A stretch of DNA of 32,698 bases from Verrucomicrobiota bacterium (GCA_004294095.1 RDZR01000058.1:1-32698); one strand, 5' to 3'. Counted from the stretch's first letter, positions 1 to 8,817 are shown. Translations and numbers: made by a program. The notes: generated by a model from the letters alone, not told the origin.

Positions 1-1
1 A

Positions 2-367
2 GTCCCAGCAAGCAAGGCCGAGATCGAAGAAAGACCCTTCGCAGAGCCCGAGCTTGAGGAAAAAGAGAATGTGTTAGATGCGATGGCTGCGGAAGGATTC
101 AAGCGCGCAGGGAAAGACTTGCCGCCGAAGCGTGGTGGGGACTTGCAATGGGGCGAGCCGAGTGCCGCGAATGTTGCCAGCGCTGTGGACAAAACGGCGG
201 ACGACTCACCGCCAGCGCCGAAGTTGCGCCTCGGCGTAAAAGCCAATACCTCACAAAGCGAGCTTTCGTTAGATGTAGCACCTCGCGGGAAATTTGATGG
301 TGAGCAGCCAAACTTTTTCGATGGGGAAGACTTGGATTTGCCGCCTTTTTTACGCAAAAAGAAATGA
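2..367 (+). CDS. ftsZ: Cell division protein FtsZ, C-terminal part (5' end outside window)
   Basis: The reading frame is open from the first bases of the window, so this is the 3' end of a longer gene; the GTG at 71 is an internal codon, not a start. The visible 121 residues are a low-complexity Pro/Ala/Glu-rich linker followed by the tail GEDLDLPPFLRKKK. That tail matches the conserved C-terminal peptide of FtsZ (acidic, then LD-P-FLR, then basic), which binds FtsA, ZipA-like and other divisome partners at the membrane. FtsZ is the tubulin-like GTPase that forms the cytokinetic ring; its GTPase core lies outside the window. The preceding sequence would be expected to hold the end of a division/cell-wall cluster. 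The call rests on the tail peptide and the linker type, because no catalytic motif is visible. Confidence 0.82.
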   Translation, partial: VPASKAEIEERPFAEPELEEKENVLDAMAAEGFKRAGKDLPPKRGGDLQWGEPSAANVASAVDKTADDSPPAPKLRLGVKANTSQSELSLDVAPRGKFDGEQPNFFDGEDLDLPPFLRKKK

Positions 368-424
368 TGCATTTTTAGGTGGCCGTTTCTTGCTTTGCCA
401 AGTGATGGTCGCTTACGCTTCGTC

Positions 425-1573
425 ATGGCCGCTGACGTTTTAACGCAATTTTTCCATTTCGGCAGTGCAGCTGCGCCTGTGCGTTTGCGCGAAGGCGGTG
501 AATTGCCAGGAATTGTGTTAGGTTATGAGACGTGGGGAACGCTCAATGAAGATCGCTCCAACGCGGTGCTCCTATTTCACGCGCTTTCCGGCTCGCACCA
601 TGCGATGGGCCACAACTCTGAGATCGCAGGAGTCGAGCGGCTTTGGCAGCCGGAACTCCACGATGGCTGGTGGGAAAATATGATCGGCCCGAAAAAAGCG
701 ATCGATACCGATAAGTTTTTCGTGATTTGCGCGAATTATCTAGGCGGTTGTTACGGCAGCACCGGCCCATCATCCATATGTCCCACCACTGGGAAACCAT
801 GGGGAGCCGCATTTCCCGCGGTGACTGCGGCAGACCAAGTTGAGGTGATTTCACAGCTAGTCAGGCATTTGGGCATCGAGGTGCTGCACGCAGTAGTGGG
901 CCCATCGGTCGGCGGATTGGTCGCTCTCACTTATGCCACTCGTTACTCGGAAATGGTCCGCAATGTCGTCATCATTGCTTCTGGATTTAAGACCACTGTG
1001 CTCAATCGCTTAATCTTGTTTGAGCAAATTCTTGCGATCGAAAATGACCCACATTTCAGTGGCGGAAATTATGAAGCGGAGAATCCGCCGCTCTACGGCT
1101 TGGCCCTCGCACGCATGATTTCTCACAAAACATTCGTGCATCTTGATGCCATTGAGCGCCGCGCACGCCAAGACGTGATCCAACCGGATGACGTGCTCGC
1201 GTGGTATCGCGTGCGGGACCAATTTCAAAGCTACATGCTCCACCAGGGGAAAAAATTTGTGCGCCGTTTTGATGCAAATACCTACTTGCGCATCATTGAT
1301 TTGTGGTCGCGCTACGATGCCATCGCCGAGGCGGATGCCAAAGATGCACTCGATTTATTCCGCCGTTCTCGTGAGTTCGGACAGAAGTGGCTGGTCTTTT
1401 CGATTGATTCAGACTTTTGTTTTTATCCTGAAGAGCAAGCAGAAGTGGTCAAACATCTCACCGCGGCAGATGTCGAAGTGATGCATATCACCGTCCACTC
1501 AGATAAGGGCCACGACTCATTTTTGTTAGAGCCTAACCTCTACACTCCACATATTGCGTGGCTGTTAGGTTAA
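425..1573 (+). CDS. metX: Homoserine O-acetyltransferase (MetX-like alpha/beta hydrolase)
   Basis: Acyl-CoA-dependent acylation of homoserine, the first committed step of methionine synthesis in the cytoplasm. The N-terminal stretch GYETWGTLNEDRSNAVLLFH, then HALSGSHHA, DGWWENMIGPKKAIDTDK and GGCYGSTGPSSICPTTGKP are hallmarks of the MetX family. The nucleophile elbow reads GPSVGG with the catalytic Ser, whereas most MetX proteins have GGSMGG. The catalytic Asp is in the segment IDSDFCFYP and the His in SDKGHDSFLLE near the C-terminus. I prefer ATG 425 (382 residues, near family length); a TTG at 395 in the same frame would add ten residues. No Shine-Dalgarno sequence precedes either. The gene follows ftsZ by 57 bases. 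The divergent elbow leaves some doubt whether acetyl-CoA and homoserine are the exact substrates. Confidence 0.85.
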   Translation: MAADVLTQFFHFGSAAAPVRLREGGELPGIVLGYETWGTLNEDRSNAVLLFHALSGSHHAMGHNSEIAGVERLWQPELHDGWWENMIGPKKAIDTDKFFVICANYLGGCYGSTGPSSICPTTGKPWGAAFPAVTAADQVEVISQLVRHLGIEVLHAVVGPSVGGLVALTYATRYSEMVRNVVIIASGFKTTVLNRLILFEQILAIENDPHFSGGNYEAENPPLYGLALARMISHKTFVHLDAIERRARQDVIQPDDVLAWYRVRDQFQSYMLHQGKKFVRRFDANTYLRIIDLWSRYDAIAEADAKDALDLFRRSREFGQKWLVFSIDSDFCFYPEEQAEVVKHLTAADVEVMHITVHSDKGHDSFLLEPNLYTPHIAWLLG

Positions 1574-1710
1574 GGCGCGCTTCGTGGAATCGGCCAATGT
1601 TCTTTGACGGGATCGGCGGAATAGATGGATAAAAATGTGATGTTTGTCTGAGTCGTCAGTTGCCGCGCTAAAAAATCGGTTGTTATGATACACCGGTGAC
1701 TGCTGCATCA

Positions 1711-2478
1711 ATGACATTTCTTGGCACAGGGACATCCGTGGGGGTGCCAGTGATCGGTTGCGATTGTGCGGTTTGCCGATCGAGCGATCCGCGCAACAAA
1801 CGGCTGCGATCATCGGTTGTTTATGAGGCGGGCGGAATGAGTATTCTTGTCGATACCGGGCCGGACTTGCGTCAACAGGCATTGCGGGAGAAATTACGCT
1901 CGATTGATGCGGTGGTTTACACGCATGCGCACATGGATCACGTCGTCGGTTTTGATGAATTGCGGGCATTTTGTTGGCATCGTGATGAGCCGTTGCCCAT
2001 GCATGCGACAGCCGAGTGCATGGTGAGTCTTAAGCAGATGTTTGCATGGGCATTTTCGCCCGAAAACCGAGAGCGTGGATACGTCCGCCCTGCACCACAT
2101 GTGATCGACGGGCCGATTATCTATCAAAATTTAACGATCACGCCGCTTCCGGTTTTGCATGGTGCTGTTAGAACGATCGGTTTTTTGTTTGAATTTCCCC
2201 AAGCGAGATCCTTGGCTTACATTCCGGATGTGAAGCAAATTCCTGATGAAACTTTGCTCCGGATCCATGGCGTGGATGTCTTGGTCATCGACGCGTTGCG
2301 GAACAGTCCGCATCCCACCCATTTTTCTCTAACAGACGCACTTGCAGTGATTGAGCTCGTAGGCAGCAGTGAAGCGTATCTCACTCATATGAGCCATGAA
2401 TTTGACTTTGTAGAACTTTCGGCCCGCTTACCTCGTGGGGTGAATGTGGCATACGATGGCCTAAAATTGCATTTATGA
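1711..2478 (+). CDS. MBL-fold metallo-hydrolase, PhnP / cyclic-phosphodiesterase-like
   Basis: A metallo-beta-lactamase fold hydrolase. The N-terminus MTFLGTGTSVGVPVIGCDC, with a following CAVC, is the GTGTS-G-P-GC-C-C signature of the PhnP/RNase-Z-like subgroup, where the cysteines form a structural zinc site. The metal-binding motif THAHMDHVVG (the HxHxDH block) follows at about residue 75. Further ligands are probably the His in LPVLHG, the Asp in YIPDVK and the His in LTHMSHE. Known relatives cleave phosphodiesters such as phosphoribosyl cyclic phosphate, but there is no phn gene here, so the substrate is open. ATG 1711 gives the usual MTFLGTGTS start; a GTG at 1696 would add five residues. 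It begins a close same-strand series with the next three genes (gap of 55 bases to the next). Confidence 0.8.
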   Translation: MTFLGTGTSVGVPVIGCDCAVCRSSDPRNKRLRSSVVYEAGGMSILVDTGPDLRQQALREKLRSIDAVVYTHAHMDHVVGFDELRAFCWHRDEPLPMHATAECMVSLKQMFAWAFSPENRERGYVRPAPHVIDGPIIYQNLTITPLPVLHGAVRTIGFLFEFPQARSLAYIPDVKQIPDETLLRIHGVDVLVIDALRNSPHPTHFSLTDALAVIELVGSSEAYLTHMSHEFDFVELSARLPRGVNVAYDGLKLHL

Positions 2479-2533
2479 TCATCTCCAGCTTGCCAATTCT
2501 TGCATCTGTGACCGATCTCGGCATGCTTTTGCC

Positions 2534-4132
2534 ATGAAATTCATTTCTTGGTGCGCCTTGGGATTTTTTGCGACCATTCTTCACGCCCAAGCTCGCCAAC
2601 TCGGTGCACAGGACGTGGTGATTCTTTACAATTCATCGAGTGAAGAATCCAAAGAGCTGGCAAAATTTTACAGCGAGGCGCGCAAGATTCCTGAAGAGCA
2701 GCTCGTCGGCTTTAATATGCCACTTGCCGCAGACATCTCGCGGGCTGAATACGAGAAATCCATCCTCAGCCCATTGCGCGATCATTTTGATGAAAAAAAT
2801 TGGTGGACCCGCCGGCCAGACAGCAACGGCCGCATGCTGCCGATGAAGAATAAAATACGGGTCATTGCCATCATGCGCGGGGTTCCGTTGCGCATTCAGC
2901 CGACACCATTGCCACCTGATCCTAATGTTAATGCGAATCAACCGCCAGCACCACCATCACCCCAAGATCCATTCCGTGGCCGAGACGATGCTTCAGTAGA
3001 TTCTGAATTGTTGACATTTGGCATCGATGGCTTGCCCACACTCGGCGGTCTCAACCATGATTTTTTCAAAAGCGAAAAAAGCATCACTGAAACCAATTTC
3101 CCATTTTTAGTTCTCACATGCCGTATCGATGCCGCGAGTCTTGAAACATGTAAACGCATGATTCGAGATGCCATCGAAACCGAAAAATCCGGACTCTGGG
3201 GGCTCAGCTACATCGATGTAGCCAATAAATTTCCTGAAGGGGATCAATGGATGGAAGCCAATTTCCGCGCCAATCAATCACGCGGAATCCCGACAGTGAT
3301 TGATCGCTTTAATGAAACACTTCCTAACAGCTATCCCATGACTTCCGCCGCTACATATTACGGGTGGTATGATTGGAGTGTGAGTGGGCCATTCCTAAAC
3401 CCGATGTTTAAATTTCGCCGTGGAGCCATTGCGGTGCACTTGCACTCATTCAGTGCTGAGCAATTATCAGATTCTCAGAAAAACTGGTGTGCTCCGCTGT
3501 TAGAGCGTGGCGCAGCTTGCACCGTGGGCAATGTGTATGAGCCATATCTTCACATGAGCCACCATTTATCCATTTTACATCAGCGCTTGTTAGATGGGCA
3601 TACTTTTGTTGATGCAGCATGGATGTCGATGCCCGCGACTTCTTGGCAAGGCATCGCGCTTGGCGATCCGCTCTACCGTCCTTTTGCTCATTTGCGGGGA
3701 ACTGGAGAAGTATTAGATGCTGACCGACCATACCGTGCATTGCGCGCCGCTTCATTGCAGTGGCCAGCTGATCAATCGAAACGTTTGAAAGAGTTAGATC
3801 GCGCGGCGGACCGCATGAAGAGTGGTGAAATCCGCGAAGCAGTCGGGCTGGCACAAGCTCAATCCGGCCACTTTGCGGAAGCGACGCAAACGTTCCTTGC
3901 CGCTAAAGTTGATTTGGTTTCACCAACTGAAAAGATGCGCCAAGATTTTCATACGATCGCCATGAACCGAGCCAATGGACGTAATCAGCTAGCCATCCGC
4001 GGCTTGCACGATGCTGCGATGCGTTATGCGAACATGCCGGAGGCTGCAGCAGTCAAAGCGTGGTTAGACATTCTCGAGCCACCGCCGCCACCGCCTGCGG
4101 CCGCTCCAGCGAATAGTCAGCCAACGCATTAA
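2534..4132 (+). CDS. TIGR03790 family exported protein of unknown function
   Basis: A 532-residue exported protein. The N-terminus MKFISWCALGFFATILHAQA is a signal peptide with likely cleavage after HAQA. The mature start carries the family signature: DVVILYNSSSEESKELAKFY, then ARKIPEEQLVGFNMP, as in TIGR03790 proteins found in Verrucomicrobiota, Planctomycetota and some Proteobacteria. A Pro-rich insertion lies near residues 120-145. The central part has WGLSYIDVANKFPEGDQWM and the conserved ALGDPLYRPF. The C-terminal ~140 residues look helical and end in a Pro/Ala-rich tail. No biochemical function is known to me for the family. Its stop is 14 bases before the next gene, so it is probably co-transcribed with the DUF2851 and thiS genes. 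Confidence 0.8.
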   Translation: MKFISWCALGFFATILHAQARQLGAQDVVILYNSSSEESKELAKFYSEARKIPEEQLVGFNMPLAADISRAEYEKSILSPLRDHFDEKNWWTRRPDSNGRMLPMKNKIRVIAIMRGVPLRIQPTPLPPDPNVNANQPPAPPSPQDPFRGRDDASVDSELLTFGIDGLPTLGGLNHDFFKSEKSITETNFPFLVLTCRIDAASLETCKRMIRDAIETEKSGLWGLSYIDVANKFPEGDQWMEANFRANQSRGIPTVIDRFNETLPNSYPMTSAATYYGWYDWSVSGPFLNPMFKFRRGAIAVHLHSFSAEQLSDSQKNWCAPLLERGAACTVGNVYEPYLHMSHHLSILHQRLLDGHTFVDAAWMSMPATSWQGIALGDPLYRPFAHLRGTGEVLDADRPYRALRAASLQWPADQSKRLKELDRAADRMKSGEIREAVGLAQAQSGHFAEATQTFLAAKVDLVSPTEKMRQDFHTIAMNRANGRNQLAIRGLHDAAMRYANMPEAAAVKAWLDILEPPPPPPAAAPANSQPTH

Positions 4133-4146
4133 TTTCAAAATTACTC

Positions 4147-5520
4147 ATGACCTATAGTTTTTTACTCGAATCGGTTTGGCACCCACCATTGATCTTTGCA
4201 GAAGATCCGGCTGAGGCTTTACCGTTAGAGTTAGAATTGCAGGCGCTTTGGTTTTCAGGTGCTTTTGGGAAAAAATTCCAAAGCGTGTGTGGCAAGGAAA
4301 TTCACATCGTGCAATTCGGAGAATGGAACCGAGGTGCGGGGCCAGATTTCCGGCAAGCGGCAGTCGAGATCGATGGAGAATTGCACCATGGGCCGATTGA
4401 GTTAGATCGCAAAGCACAAGATTGGGACGCCCATGGCCACGCTGAAAATCCGGCCTTTCGGGAGGTGATTTTGCACGTCGCTTTCCGCTCAGATCATCGT
4501 GAAATATTTACTCGCACTGTGGACCATCGCCATGTGCCGCAAGTGATTATTCAAATCGCGGCGGTGAATGAGGCTTTGAATCGTCCGCTGCGGGAGACGG
4601 CCATCGCGCATCCGGGCCGTTGTTTCGCTCCGCTCAAAGGCATGAGTAAAATCGCCATCGAGAGGTTACTCAAGGAAGCGGCAATGTTGCGTGCTGCGGC
4701 AAAATTCAAGCACTTCAGCCGTGTGGCAGCTGCTCACAGTGCCGATGCTGCCCTCTATCATGCGACGGCTGAGACTTTGGGATATCGCTCGAATTCACTC
4801 GCTATGTGCCTGTTAGCCCAACGCGTGCCACTTGCTTTGCTGAAGGTGGAACCTGATCTAACAGAGGCAGTTCTTTTTGGCACTGCTGGATTTTTGAATG
4901 CCGATGTCTATGACACAGTGCCGCAAGATTCTCGTGCATATTTGCGGCAACTTTGGGATGCGTGGTGGAAAAATCGGTCGCGCTTTGAAGTTTCCGCCGA
5001 ACGTAAAATTCCATGGGTTTTGCATGGCCAGCGGCCTGCCAATCATCCACAGCGGCGGATCGCGGCATTGGTCGCCATCACTCATGATTGGGCTCGTTAT
5101 CGGCAACTTGCTCTAGCATCGCCTTTTTCTACTAAGAACGTAGTGGATTTCTTGCATGCTCTGCCTCATGTGTTTTGGAGAAATCAGCATACGCTCACAT
5201 CGGAGCCGACGGCGCAGCCTATTTCCCTTTTCGGCCGCCAGCATGCTTTGGAATTAGTGGCCAATCATCTTGCACCTCTCGCATTGCATGAAAAGCGCAT
5301 GACTTTTTATGAATACTATAAAGTCCGTAATTCGGCAGCGAATGACAAGGTCAAGCGTTGCGCAATTCGTTTATTTGGTTCACTTGATCAGGCCAAACCG
5401 TGGACGAAACGCGTTTGCCACCATCAAGCATTATTGCAAATTTATCGGGATTTTTGTTTGGAGGATGTTTCGAATTGCCAGCGGTGCCCTTTTCCAGAGC
5501 AACTTTCCCAATGGCGCTGA
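4147..5520 (+). CDS. DUF2851 family protein
   Basis: A 457-residue cytoplasmic protein with no signal peptide or membrane segment. The segment GEWNRGAGPDFRQAAVEIDG, followed by an HHGPIELDRKAQDWDAHGH block and EVILHVAF, matches the N-terminal signature of DUF2851. In that signature, acidic and His residues near GPDF, E-DG and EL suggest a nuclease-like active site; this resemblance is an inference, since the family is uncharacterised. The C-terminus ends with a Cys-rich motif (CLEDVSNCQRCPFPEQ), the conserved Cys cluster of the family, possibly metal-binding. The gene lies 14 bases after the TIGR03790 gene and 12 bases before thiS. Confidence 0.82.
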   Translation: MTYSFLLESVWHPPLIFAEDPAEALPLELELQALWFSGAFGKKFQSVCGKEIHIVQFGEWNRGAGPDFRQAAVEIDGELHHGPIELDRKAQDWDAHGHAENPAFREVILHVAFRSDHREIFTRTVDHRHVPQVIIQIAAVNEALNRPLRETAIAHPGRCFAPLKGMSKIAIERLLKEAAMLRAAAKFKHFSRVAAAHSADAALYHATAETLGYRSNSLAMCLLAQRVPLALLKVEPDLTEAVLFGTAGFLNADVYDTVPQDSRAYLRQLWDAWWKNRSRFEVSAERKIPWVLHGQRPANHPQRRIAALVAITHDWARYRQLALASPFSTKNVVDFLHALPHVFWRNQHTLTSEPTAQPISLFGRQHALELVANHLAPLALHEKRMTFYEYYKVRNSAANDKVKRCAIRLFGSLDQAKPWTKRVCHHQALLQIYRDFCLEDVSNCQRCPFPEQLSQWR

Positions 5521-5532
5521 GCCACTCATGCC

Positions 5533-5733
5533 ATGATAATTTTTCTCAATGGAAATGACTACGAATGTGCAACTGGCGCATCGCTGCCCAAGTTGCTCGA
5601 TGAGCTCGGATTGGCGACGAAGCCGGTGGTCGTCGAGTATAATGAGCAGGCAATTTTTCCCCGTGAATATGCTCAAATTTTTCTTCATGAAGGAGATCGC
5701 GTGGAGATCATTATGTTGGCTGCTGGTGGTTGA
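5533..5733 (+). CDS. thiS: Sulfur carrier protein ThiS
   Basis: A 66-residue ubiquitin-like sulfur carrier. It begins MIIFLNGNDYECATGASLPK and ends with the diagnostic AAGG, whose terminal Gly is adenylated and thiocarboxylated. The internal VVVEYNEQAIFPREYA matches the ThiS core (the V-x-VN/E-x-x-x-V-PR block). It delivers sulfur for the thiazole of thiamine, working with ThiF and ThiG. No thiG, thiF or thiE follows; a tRNA gene does. It is therefore separated from its usual partners and tied instead to a run of poorly known genes (12 bases after the DUF2851 stop). ThiS-like proteins can also serve other sulfur pathways, so thiamine is likely but not proven. Confidence 0.85.
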   Translation: MIIFLNGNDYECATGASLPKLLDELGLATKPVVVEYNEQAIFPREYAQIFLHEGDRVEIIMLAAGG

Positions 5734-5835
5734 TCGCGCGAGGCCAAGCGCAGCATTTTTTTGCAAAGTATCATTTTTCCCTTGCATGGACCAGCCGTTG
5801 GATTCCATCGTCCGCGCGCGGCCGAAAGGAAGCAT

Positions 5836-5910
5836 TCCGGTGTAGCTCAGCGGCAGAGCGGGTGGCTGTTAACCACTAGGTCGTTGGTTCGATCCCAACC
5901 GCCGGAGCCA
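5836..5910 (+). tRNA. tRNA-Asn (anticodon GTT), CCA encoded
   Basis: A full cloverleaf can be folded by hand. The acceptor stem TCCGGTG (5836-5842) pairs with CGCCGGA (5900-5906) with one G-T wobble. The D stem is GCTC/GAGC. The anticodon stem GGTGG/CCACT has the loop CTGTTAA, anticodon GTT at 5868-5870. The T stem GTTGG/CCAAC pairs perfectly with loop TTCGATC. The discriminator is G, and CCA is encoded at 5908-5910. The gene is 102 bases downstream of thiS. No terminator with a T-run is obvious after it. Confidence 0.96.
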
Positions 5911-6189
5911 TTTGGCAGGCAAAAAGCGCGCATTATTGAATGGGTGATGTCAAAATTTAGCATGTTTTCGTTTGAAACATCGTATCTTAAGCACAGCACA
6001 TTGTTTGCTTGTGAATGGACCGCGGCTTGATTTAATTGCCCGCATGCAGCATAAACTTAACAGAGCCTATAGTGGTCAGAGTGCTCGGCTGTATTTCAAG
6101 CTCAACCATCGTGATGTCCATCTATGTCGTCACTCTTTTCCATCATCATGATGGGATGCAGTAGCAGCGGTTATTTTTAGAAAATTGCG
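5911..6189. other. Non-coding gap after tRNA-Asn
   Basis: No convincing gene. The only structure seen is a short inverted repeat, ATGTTT (5962-5967) against AAACAT (5975-5980), without a T-run. The promoter of the following GTPase gene should lie here, but no clear -35/-10 pair stands out. Confidence 0.5.
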
Positions 6190-7869
6190 ATGTCCACTTC
6201 GATTCTTGGCCCTGAGATCCACGCAAAGTTTGAGAGCATCCGGCACTTGTTGGCGCGGGCACAGACACTTGCGGTGAATTGCTCGAATCCTCAAGCGGCG
6301 ACCATTCTCGGAGACCGCTTGGCGGCGCTCGATGCGGCCGCGCTGTTTGTCATCGTCGGCGAGGTTAAGGCTGGGAAATCAAGTTTCATCAATGCGTTGC
6401 TGGGCGAGGAAGTGTGCGAAGTGGCACCAGATCCTTGCACCGCGGTGATCCAAGAATTGGTTTACGGCACAGAGCGCAAGCAAGTTTCTCTGGGGGATCA
6501 TTGGGAGCGCCGGACCTTGCCAGCCGAGGCGCTGCGCTCGATCTCAATTGTCGATACTCCCGGGACGAATTCCATCATCCGCAATCATCAGACGATTACC
6601 GAGCAATACATTCCGCGCAGTGATTTAGTGGTTTTTGTTTTTTCCGCGAAAAATCCGCATACGAGTTCTGCTTGGGATTTATTGACCTACATTCGCCAAG
6701 AATGGCATCGCAAAATTGTGTTTGTCCTGCAGCAGGCGGATCTTGCCAGCGAGCACGAGCTGAATGTGAACGTCGAGAAGGTGAAGCAATATGCGCGCGA
6801 GCGGAATTTGCAAAATCCGATCGTGTTTGCCGTTTCTGCGAAAAAGGAAATCGAGCGGGTGCCGGATAGCGGGTTTGATTTATTTAGAGAGTATCTTTTG
6901 GGCACGGTCAAAGATGGAGAAATTTGGCAAATCAAGTTTGCCGGCTCGCGGGAGACGCTGCGCAAAGTTTTAGCACGCCTCACTGCGGATTTAGTGAAAA
7001 ATCGTGAAGGGTTCGAGGCAGATCTTGCATTCATCAGTGCCTTGGAGGGCAAAGTTGAAGCGCGCAAGGAAAAAGCCAACTCGCTCAAACGGCTGGCTGT
7101 GGATAGCTTATGCCTTGCCTACGAGCGCATTGCCGAGCGGCTGAAAGATGATTTCACCGCTGGATTGGGCATTTCTAACATTCTGCGGCGTTCATTGCCA
7201 TTCGTTCGGGATAAGGATCTCAAAAGCTGGTTGAGCGATACGCAGCGGACTTTTGAGGAAAATGCGAAATTTGAGATCGAGGCAGAGGCCAATCGTGTTT
7301 CAAAAGATATTTGCCGTGAAATGAGTGCGCTATTTGAAGATCTCACGCAATCGATCGAATCACACCAATCGCAAATTTTATCCGAAGCTTTGCCGTCCAT
7401 CGAAGATCGATCTCAAATTTTTGCGCGCTTGAAGAGCAGGTTGGATGAATTGAAAATTTCCGATATTGTTTCTAACCAATCGATCGGCAGTTCGGAGCTT
7501 GGCAATCTCACGCTGACAGGTGGTGGCATCGCCGCGCTCGGTGCGGTGATTGCCCTGGCCACGAAAATTCTCATTTTTGACATCACCGGTGGCATCATCG
7601 CGGGTGCCGGAATGCTCATCGTCGCGGCAACGCTGCTATGGAGGCGCAGATCGATCATCACGGATTTTGAAAGAAAATTGAATGTTTCTAAAAGTGATTT
7701 CCGCAGTAGGCTGGATGCTGAAATCACCGGTCTTTTTGATAAAATTTTCATCGAGCTTGAATACCGCCTGACGTCTCCCGGGAAAAATATTCGGCAGCAA
7801 ATCGATCAATTATCGCCACTTCTCTCAGAAGCCCGTGAGTGCGAGCAAGAAGCCACGGCGATGATCTAG
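6190..7869 (+). CDS. Dynamin-like membrane GTPase
   Basis: A 559-residue large GTPase of the bacterial dynamin-like type, acting at membranes. The P-loop GEVKAGKSS is at residues 57-65, the likely G2 Thr is in PCTAVIQ (about 84), and G3 DTPGTNS is at 122-128. At the G4 position the sequence is VFVLQQADL instead of a clear NKxD, so base specificity may be relaxed. The middle is long, helical and charged (stalk-like). Two adjacent hydrophobic segments near residues 440-487 (ALGAVIALATKILIF and IIAGAGMLIVAATLLW) form a membrane paddle or hairpin, and a ~70-residue helical tail follows. Such proteins remodel or protect membranes. The gene stands alone; many bacterial dynamins occur in pairs, and no partner is seen here. 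ATG 6190 is the only good start. Confidence 0.82.
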   Translation: MSTSILGPEIHAKFESIRHLLARAQTLAVNCSNPQAATILGDRLAALDAAALFVIVGEVKAGKSSFINALLGEEVCEVAPDPCTAVIQELVYGTERKQVSLGDHWERRTLPAEALRSISIVDTPGTNSIIRNHQTITEQYIPRSDLVVFVFSAKNPHTSSAWDLLTYIRQEWHRKIVFVLQQADLASEHELNVNVEKVKQYARERNLQNPIVFAVSAKKEIERVPDSGFDLFREYLLGTVKDGEIWQIKFAGSRETLRKVLARLTADLVKNREGFEADLAFISALEGKVEARKEKANSLKRLAVDSLCLAYERIAERLKDDFTAGLGISNILRRSLPFVRDKDLKSWLSDTQRTFEENAKFEIEAEANRVSKDICREMSALFEDLTQSIESHQSQILSEALPSIEDRSQIFARLKSRLDELKISDIVSNQSIGSSELGNLTLTGGGIAALGAVIALATKILIFDITGGIIAGAGMLIVAATLLWRRRSIITDFERKLNVSKSDFRSRLDAEITGLFDKIFIELEYRLTSPGKNIRQQIDQLSPLLSEARECEQEATAMI

Positions 7870-8043
7870 ATTTTTGAGAAGCAAGGTGGGACGATTTGGC
7901 GTTCTACCTGGCATCTTTTTGCAAAGGTTGAGATCGGCTCTTGTCGTGCGCGGCGGGGCTGATTTAATCCGCCACGTGGTGCTGCATGGAAAGTTGAAAA
8001 GCGACTTTCGTGGTCAGCATGGAAAACCAAAGATTTCGCACTC

Positions 8044-8817
8044 GTGTCTCATCTAACATGTGACTCATCTTTTCTGTTAGGCGTGCTGCCGGCGCGTTGG
8101 GGATCATCGCGTTTTCCCGGTAAGCCACTGCATGTGATTGCTGGCAAGCCATTGATTCAGCACGTTTGGGAGCGATGCAAGCAGGCCAAATTGTTAGAAG
8201 AATTGGTGGTCGCCACGGATGATGAGCGCATCGCTCAAGCGGTCTCGTCCTTTGGTGGAAAAGCGGTGATGACATCGATCGATCATCCCACCGGCACGGA
8301 TCGTCTCGCCGAGGCGATCTCCTTTTTTCCGCAAGCCACTCATGTGATCAACATCCAAGGCGATGAGCCGCTCATCGACATCAAACTAATCGATGAAATT
8401 GGCGCGGCATTGCTCACTGATTCCAAGTGGCAGATGGTCACCGCGGCAAATCCGATGGCAGTGGATGATCCTGATGTGTTAGATCCGAATGTGGTCAAGG
8501 TGGTGATGGGTCTTGATGGCCGCGCGTTGTATTTTTCACGTTCTGCGATTCCATTTTCCCGCCAGCAACCTGACGGCCTAACCGTTTTTCGCCACAAAGG
8601 TATTTATGGATACCGCCGCGCATTTTTAGAACAATTCATCAAGTGGCAGCCCACGGCGCTGGAGTGCGCGGAATCGTTAGAGCAACTGCGTGCGTTAGAG
8701 CATGGGGCGCAGATCAAAGTTTTAACCACACTCGATACTTCGCCCGGAGTCGATACCCTTGAGCAGGCTCAGGCAGTTGAGCTTTTGCTGCAATCGTCCA
8801 CACATTTTTCATCCTAA
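8044..8817 (+). CDS. kdsB: 3-deoxy-manno-octulosonate cytidylyltransferase (KdsB)
   Basis: Forms CMP-Kdo from CTP and Kdo, activating the sugar for the lipid A-core of lipopolysaccharide. The nucleotide-binding motif VLPARWGSSRFPGKPL is near the N-terminus, then GKPLIQHVWERC, VVATDDERI, the metal/sugar-binding INIQGDEPLID, SRSAIPFSR and HKGIYGYRRAFLEQF, all in the order typical of KdsB. The length of 257 residues is normal. The start is uncertain: GTG 8044 gives about ten extra residues before the conserved core, and GTG 8083 would start right at the motif. No Shine-Dalgarno sequence precedes either. pyrG starts 21 bases after the stop; PyrG makes the CTP used by this enzyme, which makes the pairing functionally sensible, and I recall the same pair in Chlamydia. 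Confidence 0.93.
   Translation: MSHLTCDSSFLLGVLPARWGSSRFPGKPLHVIAGKPLIQHVWERCKQAKLLEELVVATDDERIAQAVSSFGGKAVMTSIDHPTGTDRLAEAISFFPQATHVINIQGDEPLIDIKLIDEIGAALLTDSKWQMVTAANPMAVDDPDVLDPNVVKVVMGLDGRALYFSRSAIPFSRQQPDGLTVFRHKGIYGYRRAFLEQFIKWQPTALECAESLEQLRALEHGAQIKVLTTLDTSPGVDTLEQAQAVELLLQSSTHFSS

Noticed and set aside
1565-1969. 134-codon minus-strand frame over the metX/MBL junction
   Set aside because: It overlaps the MBL gene's conserved coding region antisense and has no family signal.
5761-6030. 89-codon open frame spanning the tRNA gene
   Set aside because: It runs through tRNA-Asn, its translated tRNA segment is meaningless, and nothing in it resembles a protein family.
7874-8056. 60-codon frame between the GTPase gene and kdsB
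   Set aside because: Non-ATG start, no recognisable family, and it overlaps the kdsB start in another frame. I see no gene in 7870-8043.
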